Below are positions 1 to 8,733 of a DNA stretch of 64,000 nucleotides, piece after piece (the first letter of the stretch is position 1; every line of letters begins with the position of its first letter). The stretch covers positions 25,643 to 89,642 of the forward strand of contig NZ_JAKSYE010000014.1 of the NCBI RefSeq assembly GCF_022829685.1. Direction: 5' to 3'. Both the position numbers and the translations under genes were made by a program. Source of the stretch: Methylobacterium sp. E-045. GTDB lineage: Bacteria; Pseudomonadota; Alphaproteobacteria; Rhizobiales; Beijerinckiaceae. The notes beneath the pieces are model-generated. The model made no database searches. It was not told the DNA's origin and saw only the letters and a list, made by a program, of their open reading frames with translations.

Positions 1-1
1 T

Positions 2-1297
2 ACCGGCACCGGTAACACCTTCAACCTGTCGCACCCGCGCGTCCTGCAGCTCGTCACCGATTCCCTGCGCTACTGGGCGACGGAGATGCGGGTCGACGGC
101 TTCCGCTTCGACCTCGCCACCATCCTCGGGCGCGAGCCGCACGGTTTCGACGAGGGCGGCGGCTTCCTCGATACCTGCCGGCAGGACCCGGTGCTGAACT
201 CGGTCAAGCTCATCGCCGAGCCGTGGGATTGCGGTCCGGGCGGCTATCAGGTCGGCGGCTTCCCGCCGGGCTGGGCCGAGTGGAACGACCGGTTCCGCGA
301 CGACGTGCGGGGCTATTGGCGCGGGGATTCCGGACTTCTGCCGAGCCTCGCCTCGCGCATCACCGGATCGGCCGACAAGTTCAACAAGCGCGGGCGCAAG
401 CCCTGGGCCTCGGTGAACTTCCTCACCGCCCATGACGGCTTCACCCTGAACGATACGGTCTCGTACAACGAGAAGCACAACCTCGCCAACGGCGAGGACG
501 GGCGGGACGGCCACTCGCACAACCTCTCGAACAATTACGGCGTCGAGGGACCGACCGACGACGAGGCCATCCGCGCCGTCCGCACCCGCCAGATGCGCAA
601 CATGATGGCGACGCTGTTCCTCTCGCGGGGAACGCCGATGCTGCTCGCCGGCGACGAGTTCGCCCGGAGCCAGGGCGGCAACAACAACGCCTATTGCCAG
701 GACAACGAGATTTCCTGGCTCGACTGGGAGGGGATCGACGATGCCGGCCGCGACCTCGCCGAGTTCACGCAGCGCCTCACCATCCTGCGCGAGGCTCTGC
801 CGATCCTCACCCGGGGCCGGTTCCTGACGGGGGCCTACGACGAAGACCTCGGCGTCAAGGACGTGACCTGGCTGCGGCCCGACGGCGAGGAAATGTCCAC
901 GGAGAACTGGACGGATGGCGGCGCGCATTCCATCGCCGTCCTGCTCGACGGCCGCGCCCAGGCCTCGGGCATCCACCGCCGGGGAGGCGATGCGACTCTG
1001 CTGATCCTCTACAACGCCTACAGCGACCTCGTCTCCTTCACCCTGCCGGGTTCCGTCGGCGGCGTCGGCTGGACGCGGCTCCTCGACACCAACCTGCCCG
1101 ACAGCCAGGAGGTCGGAACCTGGGCGATCGGCGATCGCTACGACGTCACCGGACGCTCGATGCTGATGTTCGTGCTCAAGCCCGAGGAGACGCCGGACGG
1201 CGAGGTGACCGAGATGGAGCGGTCCTACCAGCACGTGATGCAGGCCTTCGAGCGTGCCAATATCGAGAGCGTGCGCTTCGCCTCGCCGGCGACGTAG
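2..1297 (+). CDS. glgX: Glycogen debranching enzyme GlgX, C-terminal part (5' end outside window)
   Basis: The reading frame is open from base 2, so the gene starts before the window and about 431 residues are visible. GlgX hydrolyses alpha-1,6 branch points of glycogen limit dextrins in the cytoplasm. GH13 catalytic motifs are visible: RVDGFRFDLA with the nucleophile Asp (codon 110-112), IAEPWD with the acid/base Glu (218-220), and LTAHDG with the transition-state His/Asp. The C-terminal beta domain is present, with a normal TAG stop. The short C-terminal tail is typical of bacterial GlgX/TreX. A hairpin follows the stop. The family is clear; isoamylase specificity rather than debranching is the only ambiguity. 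Confidence 0.93.
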   Translation, partial: TGTGNTFNLSHPRVLQLVTDSLRYWATEMRVDGFRFDLATILGREPHGFDEGGGFLDTCRQDPVLNSVKLIAEPWDCGPGGYQVGGFPPGWAEWNDRFRDDVRGYWRGDSGLLPSLASRITGSADKFNKRGRKPWASVNFLTAHDGFTLNDTVSYNEKHNLANGEDGRDGHSHNLSNNYGVEGPTDDEAIRAVRTRQMRNMMATLFLSRGTPMLLAGDEFARSQGGNNNAYCQDNEISWLDWEGIDDAGRDLAEFTQRLTILREALPILTRGRFLTGAYDEDLGVKDVTWLRPDGEEMSTENWTDGGAHSIAVLLDGRAQASGIHRRGGDATLLILYNAYSDLVSFTLPGSVGGVGWTRLLDTNLPDSQEVGTWAIGDRYDVTGRSMLMFVLKPEETPDGEVTEMERSYQHVMQAFERANIESVRFASPAT

Positions 1298-1311
1298 GCG
1301 TCCGGTGCCGG

Positions 1312-1346
1312 TGACGACGCGGGTGAACCCCGCACCTGCGTCGTCA
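1312..1346 (+). terminator. Hairpin downstream of glgX
   Basis: A 9-bp stem (TGACGACGC / GCGTCGTCA) begins 14 bases after the glgX stop and contains an inner GCGGG/CCCGC stem. There is no T tract, so it could be a Rho-assisted or 3'-protecting hairpin rather than a classical intrinsic terminator. Confidence 0.4.
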
Positions 1347-1433
1347 TCACGGGGACCGTCACGGAAACGAATGCGATGCGGACCGTTGATCAGGGCGGCC
1401 CGCTTCGTACTCCATGGCTGAAACAATCGACCG

Positions 1434-3059
1434 ATGATGATCACCCCTCCCGAGACACCGCCCGCAGGTCGTTCGCCGCGCGTGAGAACCGGGGCGGAAT
1501 CTGAGATCGCCGAGCGCACCAGCGACATCTTCTTCACCGCCGTCGAAGCGACCCGCATGCCGATGGTGGTCACCGACCCGCGGCAGGACGACAACCCGAT
1601 CATCTTCGTCAACGACGCCTTCACGGCCATGACGGGCTACGACCGCGAGGAGATCATCGGCCGCAACTGCCGTTTCCTCCAGGGACCCGATACCGACCGC
1701 GAGACCGTGGGCGAGGTGAGCGACGCGATCCGGGGCAAGAGGGACCTCGCCATCGAGATCCTCAACTACCGCAAGGACGGGTCGACCTTCTGGAACGCGC
1801 TGTACGTGGCGCCGATCTACGACGCGGCCGGCGAACTGGTCTATTTCTTCGCTTCGCAGCTCGACGTCTCCCGAAGGCGGGATGCCGAGGAGGCCCTGGG
1901 CCAGGCACAGAAGATGGAGGCGCTCGGCCAGTTGACCGGGGGCATCGCGCACGACTTCAACAACCTCCTCCAGGTCATCGTCGGCTACGTCGATATCCTC
2001 AGCACCGGCCTCGACCAGCCGGACGCGGACCGGAACCGCCTGCGGCGCGCCACCGACAACATCCGCACCGCCGCCGAACGGGCGACCACCCTGACCCAGC
2101 AGCTCCTCGCCTTCGCGCGCAAGCAGCGGCTCGACGGGCGCGCGGTCAATCTCAACGCCCTGGTGAAGGGCATGGAGGATCTGGCCAAGCGAACCTTCAG
2201 CGATGCGGTCAATCTGCGCCTCGACCTGCGCGAGGGCCTCTGGAATTGCCGCGTGGACCCGGCCCAGGCGGAGGCCGCCCTTCTCAACATCCTGATCAAC
2301 GCCCGGGACGCCATGCCCGACGGCGGGGACCTCGTGATCTCCACGGACAACCAGGATATCGCCGCGACGTCCTCGCGCGGGTCGGGTCCCCTGAGCGAGG
2401 GCCGCTACGTCACCGTGACCGTCACCGACACCGGAGCCGGCATTCCCCCGGCGATCCTGGCCCGGGTGATGGAGCCGTTCTTCTCCACCAAGGACGAGGG
2501 CAAGGGGACGGGTCTCGGCCTGTCCATGGTCTACGGCTTTGCCAAGCAATCCGGCGGCGCGGTCCAGATCGACTCGGTGGAGGGCAAGGGCACGAGCGTG
2601 CGCCTGTCCTTCCCGGCCGCCGCCGAGGACGACCGGCGGCCCACGCCCGTGGTGCAGCAGACGGCCGACCGTCAGGGCACCGAGACCATCCTCATCGTCG
2701 ACGACCGCGAGGACGTGGCCGAACTGGCGCGCACCATCCTGCGGGATTTCGGCTATACCCTGTTCATGGCGCGGAACGGCCGCGAAGCCCTGGACATCCT
2801 CGATTCGAACGGTTCGGTGGACCTGCTGTTCACCGACCTCATCATGCCGGGCGGCATGAACGGCATCGTGCTGGCCCGCGAAGCCAAGCGGCGCCAGGCG
2901 CATCTGAAGATCCTGCTGACCACCGGTTACGCCGAGGCGAGCCTCGAGCGAACCGATGCCGGGGGTTCGGAGTTCGATCTCCTGAACAAGCCCTATCGCC
3001 GGACCGACCTGATCCGCCGCGTTCGCGCCATCCTCGACGGCCCGACCGCCGACAGCTGA
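1434..3059 (+). CDS. LOV-domain hybrid histidine kinase with receiver domain
   Basis: A 541-residue cytoplasmic sensor kinase with no membrane segment. A PAS/LOV domain (about 33-150) carries the flavin-cysteinyl motif GRNCRFLQG, with Cys79 as the expected FMN adduct residue. A PAC segment follows, then a HisKA dimerisation domain with phospho-acceptor His173 in [11 protein letters not shown]. The HATPase domain has N-box Asn289 and G boxes DTGAGI and GKGTGLGL. The C-terminal receiver (about 417-535) has Asp468 in [10 protein letters not shown] and Lys at LLNKPY. The order LOV-HK-receiver matches known blue-light hybrid kinases of Pseudomonas and alphaproteobacteria. Blue-light sensing is inferred from the conserved Cys. 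No cognate output gene is adjacent. Confidence 0.92.
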   Translation: MMITPPETPPAGRSPRVRTGAESEIAERTSDIFFTAVEATRMPMVVTDPRQDDNPIIFVNDAFTAMTGYDREEIIGRNCRFLQGPDTDRETVGEVSDAIRGKRDLAIEILNYRKDGSTFWNALYVAPIYDAAGELVYFFASQLDVSRRRDAEEALGQAQKMEALGQLTGGIAHDFNNLLQVIVGYVDILSTGLDQPDADRNRLRRATDNIRTAAERATTLTQQLLAFARKQRLDGRAVNLNALVKGMEDLAKRTFSDAVNLRLDLREGLWNCRVDPAQAEAALLNILINARDAMPDGGDLVISTDNQDIAATSSRGSGPLSEGRYVTVTVTDTGAGIPPAILARVMEPFFSTKDEGKGTGLGLSMVYGFAKQSGGAVQIDSVEGKGTSVRLSFPAAAEDDRRPTPVVQQTADRQGTETILIVDDREDVAELARTILRDFGYTLFMARNGREALDILDSNGSVDLLFTDLIMPGGMNGIVLAREAKRRQAHLKILLTTGYAEASLERTDAGGSEFDLLNKPYRRTDLIRRVRAILDGPTADS

Positions 3060-3094
3060 GGCGGCGGCGAGGGGCTCGATACGGGAGGCTCGCC

Positions 3095-3418
3095 GTGCCG
3101 CAGGGTGACAAGTCGAAATACACCGACAAGCAGATCCGCAAGGCCGAGCACATCGCGGATTCCTACGAGGAGCGCGGCGTACCGGAAAAAGAGGCCGAGG
3201 CGCGGGCCTGGGCGACCGTCAACAAGGACGACGGCGGCGGCAAGCATCCGGGCGGGTCGGGCAGGGGCAAGGCGAGCGCCCATCCGGCGGCCCACACGGG
3301 CGGCGCCAGGGGCGGCAAGGCCTCGTCCTCCCGCACCGCCGAGCAGCGCTCGGCATCAGCGAAGAAGGCCGCCGCGACCCGCAAGCGGAAGGCGGAGGCG
3401 GCGAGGCCCGCATCCTGA
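3095..3418 (+). CDS. Small basic protein, plasmid-stabilisation-like family
   Basis: A 107-residue protein starting with GTG, with GGGAGG at 3083-3088 giving good spacing. The N-terminal half (DKSKYTDKQIRKAEHIADSY, then ERGVPEKEAEARAWATVNK) matches a small conserved protein common in Rhizobiales and often labelled plasmid stabilisation protein, without experimental support that I know of. The C-terminal half is a low-complexity Gly/Ala/Ser/Lys tail ending in RKRKAEAARPAS, which may bind nucleic acid. It lies 35 bases after the kinase stop on the same strand and may be co-transcribed. Molecular function is unknown. Confidence 0.7.
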   Translation: MPQGDKSKYTDKQIRKAEHIADSYEERGVPEKEAEARAWATVNKDDGGGKHPGGSGRGKASAHPAAHTGGARGGKASSSRTAEQRSASAKKAAATRKRKAEAARPAS

Positions 3419-3452
3419 AGCGGCGGAGACCGCACGGCTCATGACCGTATTC

Positions 3453-3482
3453 CCCTCTCCCCGCCCGGCGGGGAGGGGGGAA
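3453..3482. repeat. GC-rich palindrome downstream of icd (half of a REP-like element)
   Basis: CCCCTCTCCCCGCC faces GGCGGGGAGGGG, forming a strong hairpin between the converging small-protein gene and icd. Its CCCTCCCC-type arm resembles one arm of the larger palindromic elements at 12049 and 18659. It may act as a bidirectional transcription stop. Confidence 0.5.
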
Positions 3483-3531
3483 ACCCGCACATCGTCCGGC
3501 TGCATGCCTCGGAACGATGCGCGCACCGTCC

Positions 3532-4743
3532 TCAGGCCATGGCGAGCTTGAGGTTCGCGTCGACCTTGTCGAGGAAGCCGGTGGTGGAGAGCCAGCGCTG
3601 GTCGGGGCCGACGAGGAGGGCGAGATCCTTCGTCATGAAGCCGGCTTCCACCGTGTCGACGCAGACCTTCTCAAGGGTGTTGGCGAACGTCGCCAGATCG
3701 GCATTGTCGTCGAGCTTGGCGCGGTGGGCGAGGCCGCGGCTCCAGGCGAAGATCGAGGCGATGGAGTTGGTGGAGGTCTCCTTGCCCTTCTGATGCTCGC
3801 GGTAGTGGCGCGTCACCGTTCCGTGCGCGGCTTCCGCCTCCACGGTCTGGCCGTCCGGCGTCATCAGCACCGAGGTCATTAGGCCAAGCGAGCCGAAGCC
3901 CTGGGCGGCGGTGTCCGACTGAACGTCGCCGTCGTAGTTCTTGCAGGCCCAGACGTAGCCGCCCGACCATTTCAGGCACGAGGCCACCATGTCGTCGATG
4001 AGACGGTGCTCGTAGGTGATGCCGAGCGCCTGGAACTTCGCCTTGAACTCGGCGTCGAACACCTCCTGGAACAGGTCCTTGAAGCGGCCGTCATAGGCCT
4101 TGAGGATGGTGTTCTTGGTAGAGAGGTAGACCGGGTACTTGCGGGCGAGGCCGTAGTTCAGGGAGGCGCGGGCGAAGTCGCGGATCGACTCGTCGAGGTT
4201 GTACATCGACATGGCGACGCCGGCGGCGGGGAACTTGAACACTTCCTTCTCGATGACGGTGCCGTCGTCGCCCTCGAACTTGATCGTCAGGCGGCCCTTG
4301 CCGGGCACCTTGAAGTCGGTGGCGCGGTACTGGTCGCCGTAGGCGTGGCGGCCGATGACGAAGGGCTGCGTCCAGCCCGGCACGAGCCGAGGGACGTTCT
4401 TACAAATGATGGGTTCACGAAAAATCACGCCGCCGAGGATGTTGCGGATCGTCCCGTTGGGCGAGCGCCACATCTCCTTGAGCTTGAACTCCTCGACGCG
4501 TTGCTCGTCGGGGGTGATGGTGGCGCACTTCACGCCGACGCCGTGGCGCTTGATCGCCTCCGCCGCATCGACGGTGACCTTGTCGTTCGTGGCGTCGCGG
4601 TGCTCCACGCCGAGGTCGTAATAGTCGAGGTCGAGGTCGAGATAGGGGTGGATGAGCTTGGACTTGATCTCGCTCCAGATGATCCGGGTCATCTCGTCGC
4701 CGTCGAGTTCGACGACCGGGTTCGCCACCTTGATCTTCGACAT
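3532..4743 (-). CDS. icd: NADP-dependent isocitrate dehydrogenase
   Basis: A 403-residue TCA-cycle enzyme that converts isocitrate and NADP+ to 2-oxoglutarate, CO2 and NADPH. It is of the eukaryote-like dimeric type found in alphaproteobacteria: [20 protein letters not shown] at the start, [12 protein letters not shown] substrate loop, [20 protein letters not shown], metal-binding [13 protein letters not shown] and a coenzyme segment [15 protein letters not shown]. The start at 4743 follows GAGGAT; an in-frame ATG eight codons upstream lacks a ribosome site and is not family-like. It is divergent from the Fae-like gene with a 207-base spacer that must hold both promoters. Confidence 0.96.
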   Translation of the reverse strand: MSKIKVANPVVELDGDEMTRIIWSEIKSKLIHPYLDLDLDYYDLGVEHRDATNDKVTVDAAEAIKRHGVGVKCATITPDEQRVEEFKLKEMWRSPNGTIRNILGGVIFREPIICKNVPRLVPGWTQPFVIGRHAYGDQYRATDFKVPGKGRLTIKFEGDDGTVIEKEVFKFPAAGVAMSMYNLDESIRDFARASLNYGLARKYPVYLSTKNTILKAYDGRFKDLFQEVFDAEFKAKFQALGITYEHRLIDDMVASCLKWSGGYVWACKNYDGDVQSDTAAQGFGSLGLMTSVLMTPDGQTVEAEAAHGTVTRHYREHQKGKETSTNSIASIFAWSRGLAHRAKLDDNADLATFANTLEKVCVDTVEAGFMTKDLALLVGPDQRWLSTTGFLDKVDANLKLAMA

Positions 4744-4950
4744 GATCCTCAGAACCTTTCTCATCACGCGGCCGGGGCCGGCCGCGCTCCCGCTCGCTCG
4801 CGGTCATAGCGCGCTGCAACAGGACGCGAAAGCCGTGCCCCTTACAGATCGCGCAGGGCGTCGGCAGGGTCGAAAATCGCCGATCACCCTGGACATCCGG
4901 CGATGGGGCGGGAATGTGCGGGCCATTCCGACATCGAGAAGGACATGTCC

Positions 4951-5499
4951 ATGAGCGAACGCATCATCCTGCGGGCCGGCGAGGCCCTGGTCGCCGGCGG
5001 CCCGCCCAACACCGCCTCCGAGCCGGAGGTGATCATCGGCGAACTCGACGGGCCGGTAGGCACCGCCCTGGCCACCCTCACGGGCGACCAGGTCGTCGGC
5101 CACAGCCGCGTCTTCGCGCTCCTCAACACCGACATCATGGTGCGCCCGGTAACGCTCTGCGTCTCCAAGGTCAGCGTGACCGAGAGCAAGTACACCTCGA
5201 TCCTGATGGGCACGGTCCAGTTCGCCATCGCCAACGGCGTCCTCGACGCCGTGCGCCTCGGCTACATCCCCAAGGAGAAGGCCAACGATCTCGGCATCAT
5301 CTGCTCGGTCTGGCTCAGCCCCGGCGTGATCGAGGCCGAGACCGTGGACCACAAGGCCCTGTTCGAGATCCAGCGCAAGGGCATGACGGAGGCGATCCGC
5401 AAGGCCATGACCAACGAGCCCTCCATCGACTGGCTCCTGGAGAACCAGGACAAGATCATCCACAAATACTACCAGATGGGCCTCGACGGTAAGATCTGA
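4951..5499 (+). CDS. Formaldehyde-activating enzyme (Fae) paralogue
   Basis: A 182-residue protein of the Fae fold. True Fae condenses formaldehyde with tetrahydromethanopterin in methylotrophs. Family features are RAGEALV near the N-terminus, VIIGELDGPVGTA, a long central segment (VRPVTLCVSKVSV, then AIANGVLDAVRLGYIPKEKA) and an AIRKAMTNEP segment. In canonical Fae an active-site His precedes the DLIIG strand; here Glu24 (EPEVIIG) aligns with it, so normal catalysis is doubtful. It resembles the Fae2/Fae3 paralogues described in M. extorquens, whose role is unsettled. The start at 4951 fits GAGAAGGA upstream; ATG 4945 is too close to it. A ligand-binding or alternative aldehyde role is inference. 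Confidence 0.85.
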   Translation: MSERIILRAGEALVAGGPPNTASEPEVIIGELDGPVGTALATLTGDQVVGHSRVFALLNTDIMVRPVTLCVSKVSVTESKYTSILMGTVQFAIANGVLDAVRLGYIPKEKANDLGIICSVWLSPGVIEAETVDHKALFEIQRKGMTEAIRKAMTNEPSIDWLLENQDKIIHKYYQMGLDGKI

Positions 5500-5516
5500 G
5501 CGGGTCCGCAGATAGC

Positions 5517-5546
5517 GGGGGAGCCGTTGCACCGGCGGCTCCCCCC
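5517..5546 (+). terminator. Hairpin after the Fae paralogue
   Basis: GGGGGAGCCG pairs with CGGCTCCCCC about 18 bases after the stop. It has no T run, so it is at best a Rho-independent-like or stabilising hairpin. Confidence 0.4.
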
Positions 5547-5599
5547 ATCGTGTCCATGACGGACTATGCGTCGGGGCCGACCCGTGGCAGAGGGCGACG

Positions 5600-6322
5600 A
5601 TGATCGCCCCCGTCGTCATCCTGGTCGAACCGCAGCTGGCCGAGAATATCGGCATGGTCGCCCGCGCCATGGCCAATTTCGGCCTCTCCGAACTCCGCCT
5701 CGTGGCCCCCAAGAACGGCTGGCCGAAGAAGGGCGTGCGCGAGGCCGCCTCCGGGGCGACGCATGTCCTCGACGGCGCCACCGTCCACGCCACGGTGCCG
5801 GAGGCCATCGCGGACCTGAATTACCTTTTGGCGACCACGGCCCGCGAACGCGGGCAGATGAAGCGCGCCTATGCCCCCGACGCGGCGATGGCGGATGTGG
5901 CCGCGCGGGCGGGACAACGTGTGGGCGTGATGTTCGGCCGGGAGCGGATCGGGCTGACCAACGACGAGGTCTCCCTCGCCGACGCCATCGTCACCTTCCC
6001 CGTCTCGCCCGACTTTCCGTCGCTCAACCTCGCGCAGGCGGTGCTCCTCGTCGGCTACGAATGGCGCAAGGCGTCGGGTCAGGCCCGCCTTCCCTTCACC
6101 GGCGAGATGCAGGCGCCCCCCGCCACGCGCGAGGCGATGGCATCCCTCGTGGCCAGCCTGGAAGGGAGCCTCGACGCGTGCGGGTTCTATCCCCCCCAGA
6201 AGCGGGACATGATCGCCCGCAACATGCGCGACATGCTCCATCGCATGGCCCTGACGGAGCAGGATGTCAGGACGTTTCGCGGGGCGTTGCGCGCCTTGAC
6301 AAGGATCAGCGAGAAAGACTGA
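5600..6322 (+). CDS. trmJ: TrmJ/TrmH-type tRNA 2'-O-methyltransferase
   Basis: A 240-residue SPOUT-class methyltransferase. The N-terminus (PVVILVEPQLAENIGMVARA) is motif 1 of the TrmJ subfamily, and GVMFGRERIGLTNDEV is motif 2. PVSPDFPSLNLAQAVLLVGYEW is motif 3 of the AdoMet-binding knot. TrmJ methylates the 2'-O of residue 32 in several tRNAs. The C-terminal helical tail is about the family length. It starts at ATG 5600 after AGGGCGACG. Subfamily assignment is by motifs; the exact tRNA target is not visible. Confidence 0.85.
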   Translation: MIAPVVILVEPQLAENIGMVARAMANFGLSELRLVAPKNGWPKKGVREAASGATHVLDGATVHATVPEAIADLNYLLATTARERGQMKRAYAPDAAMADVAARAGQRVGVMFGRERIGLTNDEVSLADAIVTFPVSPDFPSLNLAQAVLLVGYEWRKASGQARLPFTGEMQAPPATREAMASLVASLEGSLDACGFYPPQKRDMIARNMRDMLHRMALTEQDVRTFRGALRALTRISEKD

Positions 6323-6387
6323 TAATTGTTATTGCGGCAGCCGGTTCTTAACGCCTGCGCGACGATTGCGTGAGAGTGTCATGCACC

Positions 6388-8733
6388 ATGTGGAAGCATC
6401 GTCTCAGGGCCATTGGCGGCGAATTCGTCTCGGTCGAGCGGGAAGGGGCGTTCCAGCAGGAGCGACTGTCCGAGACCCTGCGCCATGCGCGATTGATTTT
6501 TCTCGGCGGCGTTCTCCTCAACACTCTCTTCCTGCTGAGCGACTGGCGCTTTGCCGGGCAGACCCATTTCTGGGTCGCCGTTCCCGCCCGCCTCGGCATC
6601 ATCCTGGTGTCCATCCTCAGCCTGCTGGCGACGTGGAACGTCGCGAGTTTCGGCAGGCTCCAGGTGGTCATGGTGACATGGGAGATCCTCGTCGCCGGAG
6701 CCGTCGCGCTCCTGTGCTCGTCGCGATTCGACATCGCGCTGTTCGTCATCCTCCTGCTTCCGGCGATCTACATGGTCGTCATGCCGACCCGCTTTCTGTG
6801 GAGTGTGACGACGAGCGCGATCGCGTCCGTCGCGCTGACGGCGGGCTATTTTCTGCCCGCGCCCCTGCCATCCACGGCATTCGGGATCTGTCTCGCGGTG
6901 CTGACGTCCAACACCGCGATGCTGTTGTTCGTCGTGCGGTCGAACCGCCTCCGGCGTCTGGAATGGATGGCGACCCAAGCGGAGCGCCGCGCTAATACCG
7001 AACTGGCGGACAGCCGCCGCCTGTTCGAGACGATGTTCAAGGCGGTTCCGATCCCGATCGTCGTATCGCGCGCGGATGACGGCCAGATCGTCGATGCCAA
7101 CGACGCCGCCACACGGTTCTACGGGCTCCACGACGGCGATCTGCTGACCCGATACACGACGCACGATCTGCTCGATGGGCCGACACGGCGCCTGATCCAG
7201 GCGGAACTCGACCGGACCGGCACCGCCAACGAGATCGAGGTCACCACGGGTGCCTCGGGCCGGGTACACCGGGACGCCATGCTGTCGGCGGTTACCGTGG
7301 AGATGGAGGGGGCGACCCGCATCATCTCGAGCCTCGTGGACATGACGAGCCGCAAGGCGGTGGAGGAGCGGATCCACCTCGCCGCGCAGCGCGACGTCCT
7401 CACCGGCCTGCCGAACCGCGCCTTGTTCCAGACCACCCTCGATGCGGCGCTGAGTCGGGCGGAGGCGTCCGGAGAGCGCGTCGGCCTCATCCTCATCGAT
7501 CTCGATGCGTTCAAGGAAGTGAACGACACCCTCGGTCACGACGCGGGCGATGCAGTGCTCAAGGAGGTCGCCCGGCGCCTCGGCAAAGCCGTCGGCCCGC
7601 AGGATCTCGTCGCCCGCCTCGGTGGCGACGAGTTCGTCGTGATCGCATCCTGCGAGAAGGACCGTCATCAGCCGAGCCGGCGCATCCATGCCCTGTCACG
7701 GGCGATCCTCGATGTCCTGAAACCGGCGATGGGGGTATCGGGGCGCGTGGTCTCGCCCCGCGCCAGCCTCGGCCTCGCCCTCTACCCGGAACACGCCGCC
7801 AGTCCGACCGACCTCTTCACCAACGCGGACCTCGCCCTCTACGCGGCCAAGGCGGCCGGACGAAACCGCGCGACGCTCTTCGTTCCGGCGCTCCGGGCGG
7901 ATATCGAGCATCGCGTCTCCGTCGCCCGCGAGATGAGGTCGGCCCTCGAAGTCGGCGGCTTGATCCCCCACTATCAACCCAAGATCGACCTCGCCACGGG
8001 CCGGATCGTCGGCTTCGAAGCCCTGGCGCGTTGGCAGCATCCGAGTCGCGGCCTCCTGTCACCGGCGAGCTTCGCGACGGTCTTCGACGATGCGCAGATC
8101 GGGATCGCTGTCGGCCAAGTCCTCGCGCGCCAGATCTTCGCCGACATCGCGGGATGGATCGCGCAAGGCTACGATCCCGGCCGGGTGTTCCTGAACCTGT
8201 CCTCGGCTCAGTTCGCCCAGGACAACCTCGCCGAAGGCCTGATCGCCGATCTCTCCGCCGCCGGGCTCGCCCATGACCGCATCGGCGTCGAGGTGACGGA
8301 GACGGTGCTCCTCGGCGGCCACGGAGACCGCGTTTCGGCGATCCTCTCGACCTTGCACCGCGCCGGCGTCCGCGTCGCCCTGGACGATTTCGGAACCGGT
8401 TACGCCTCCCTCACCCACCTGAAGCAATATCCGGTGGACGAGATCAAGGTCGACCGCAGCTTCGTGCGCGATCTCGAACGAGATCCCAACGATGCCGCCA
8501 TCGTGACGGCGGTCGTGCAGCTCGGACAGAATCTCGGCCTCGACGTTACCGCGGAGGGGGTCGAGACCGAAGCGCAGGCGGCGTTCCTGCGCGAGCAGGG
8601 CTGCGCCTATGCGCAGGGCTATCTGTACAGCAAGCCCATGCCGCAGAGCCGGGTCCCGTGGTTCCTCAACAAGCACGCCGGCAAAGCCGCCTCCCCGGAA
8701 GCGGAGGGCTCGGCCGAACTCAAATTCGCCTGA
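6388..8733 (+). CDS. Membrane PAS-GGDEF-EAL cyclic-di-GMP protein
   Basis: About 781 residues. The N-terminus (about 30-200) has five or six hydrophobic segments such as LGIILVSILSLLATW and FVILLLPAIYMVV, so it is an inner-membrane sensor. A PAS domain follows (about 215-330), then a diguanylate cyclase domain with intact RLGGDEF near 420 and a phosphodiesterase domain with intact EAL near 550 and the DDFGTGYASL loop. Both activities could exist (c-di-GMP made or cleaved); one usually dominates. ATG 6388 is chosen; an in-frame GTG at 6370 is possible. Its stop directly abuts the stop of the convergent gene. Confidence 0.92.
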   Translation: MWKHRLRAIGGEFVSVEREGAFQQERLSETLRHARLIFLGGVLLNTLFLLSDWRFAGQTHFWVAVPARLGIILVSILSLLATWNVASFGRLQVVMVTWEILVAGAVALLCSSRFDIALFVILLLPAIYMVVMPTRFLWSVTTSAIASVALTAGYFLPAPLPSTAFGICLAVLTSNTAMLLFVVRSNRLRRLEWMATQAERRANTELADSRRLFETMFKAVPIPIVVSRADDGQIVDANDAATRFYGLHDGDLLTRYTTHDLLDGPTRRLIQAELDRTGTANEIEVTTGASGRVHRDAMLSAVTVEMEGATRIISSLVDMTSRKAVEERIHLAAQRDVLTGLPNRALFQTTLDAALSRAEASGERVGLILIDLDAFKEVNDTLGHDAGDAVLKEVARRLGKAVGPQDLVARLGGDEFVVIASCEKDRHQPSRRIHALSRAILDVLKPAMGVSGRVVSPRASLGLALYPEHAASPTDLFTNADLALYAAKAAGRNRATLFVPALRADIEHRVSVAREMRSALEVGGLIPHYQPKIDLATGRIVGFEALARWQHPSRGLLSPASFATVFDDAQIGIAVGQVLARQIFADIAGWIAQGYDPGRVFLNLSSAQFAQDNLAEGLIADLSAAGLAHDRIGVEVTETVLLGGHGDRVSAILSTLHRAGVRVALDDFGTGYASLTHLKQYPVDEIKVDRSFVRDLERDPNDAAIVTAVVQLGQNLGLDVTAEGVETEAQAAFLREQGCAYAQGYLYSKPMPQSRVPWFLNKHAGKAASPEAEGSAELKFA

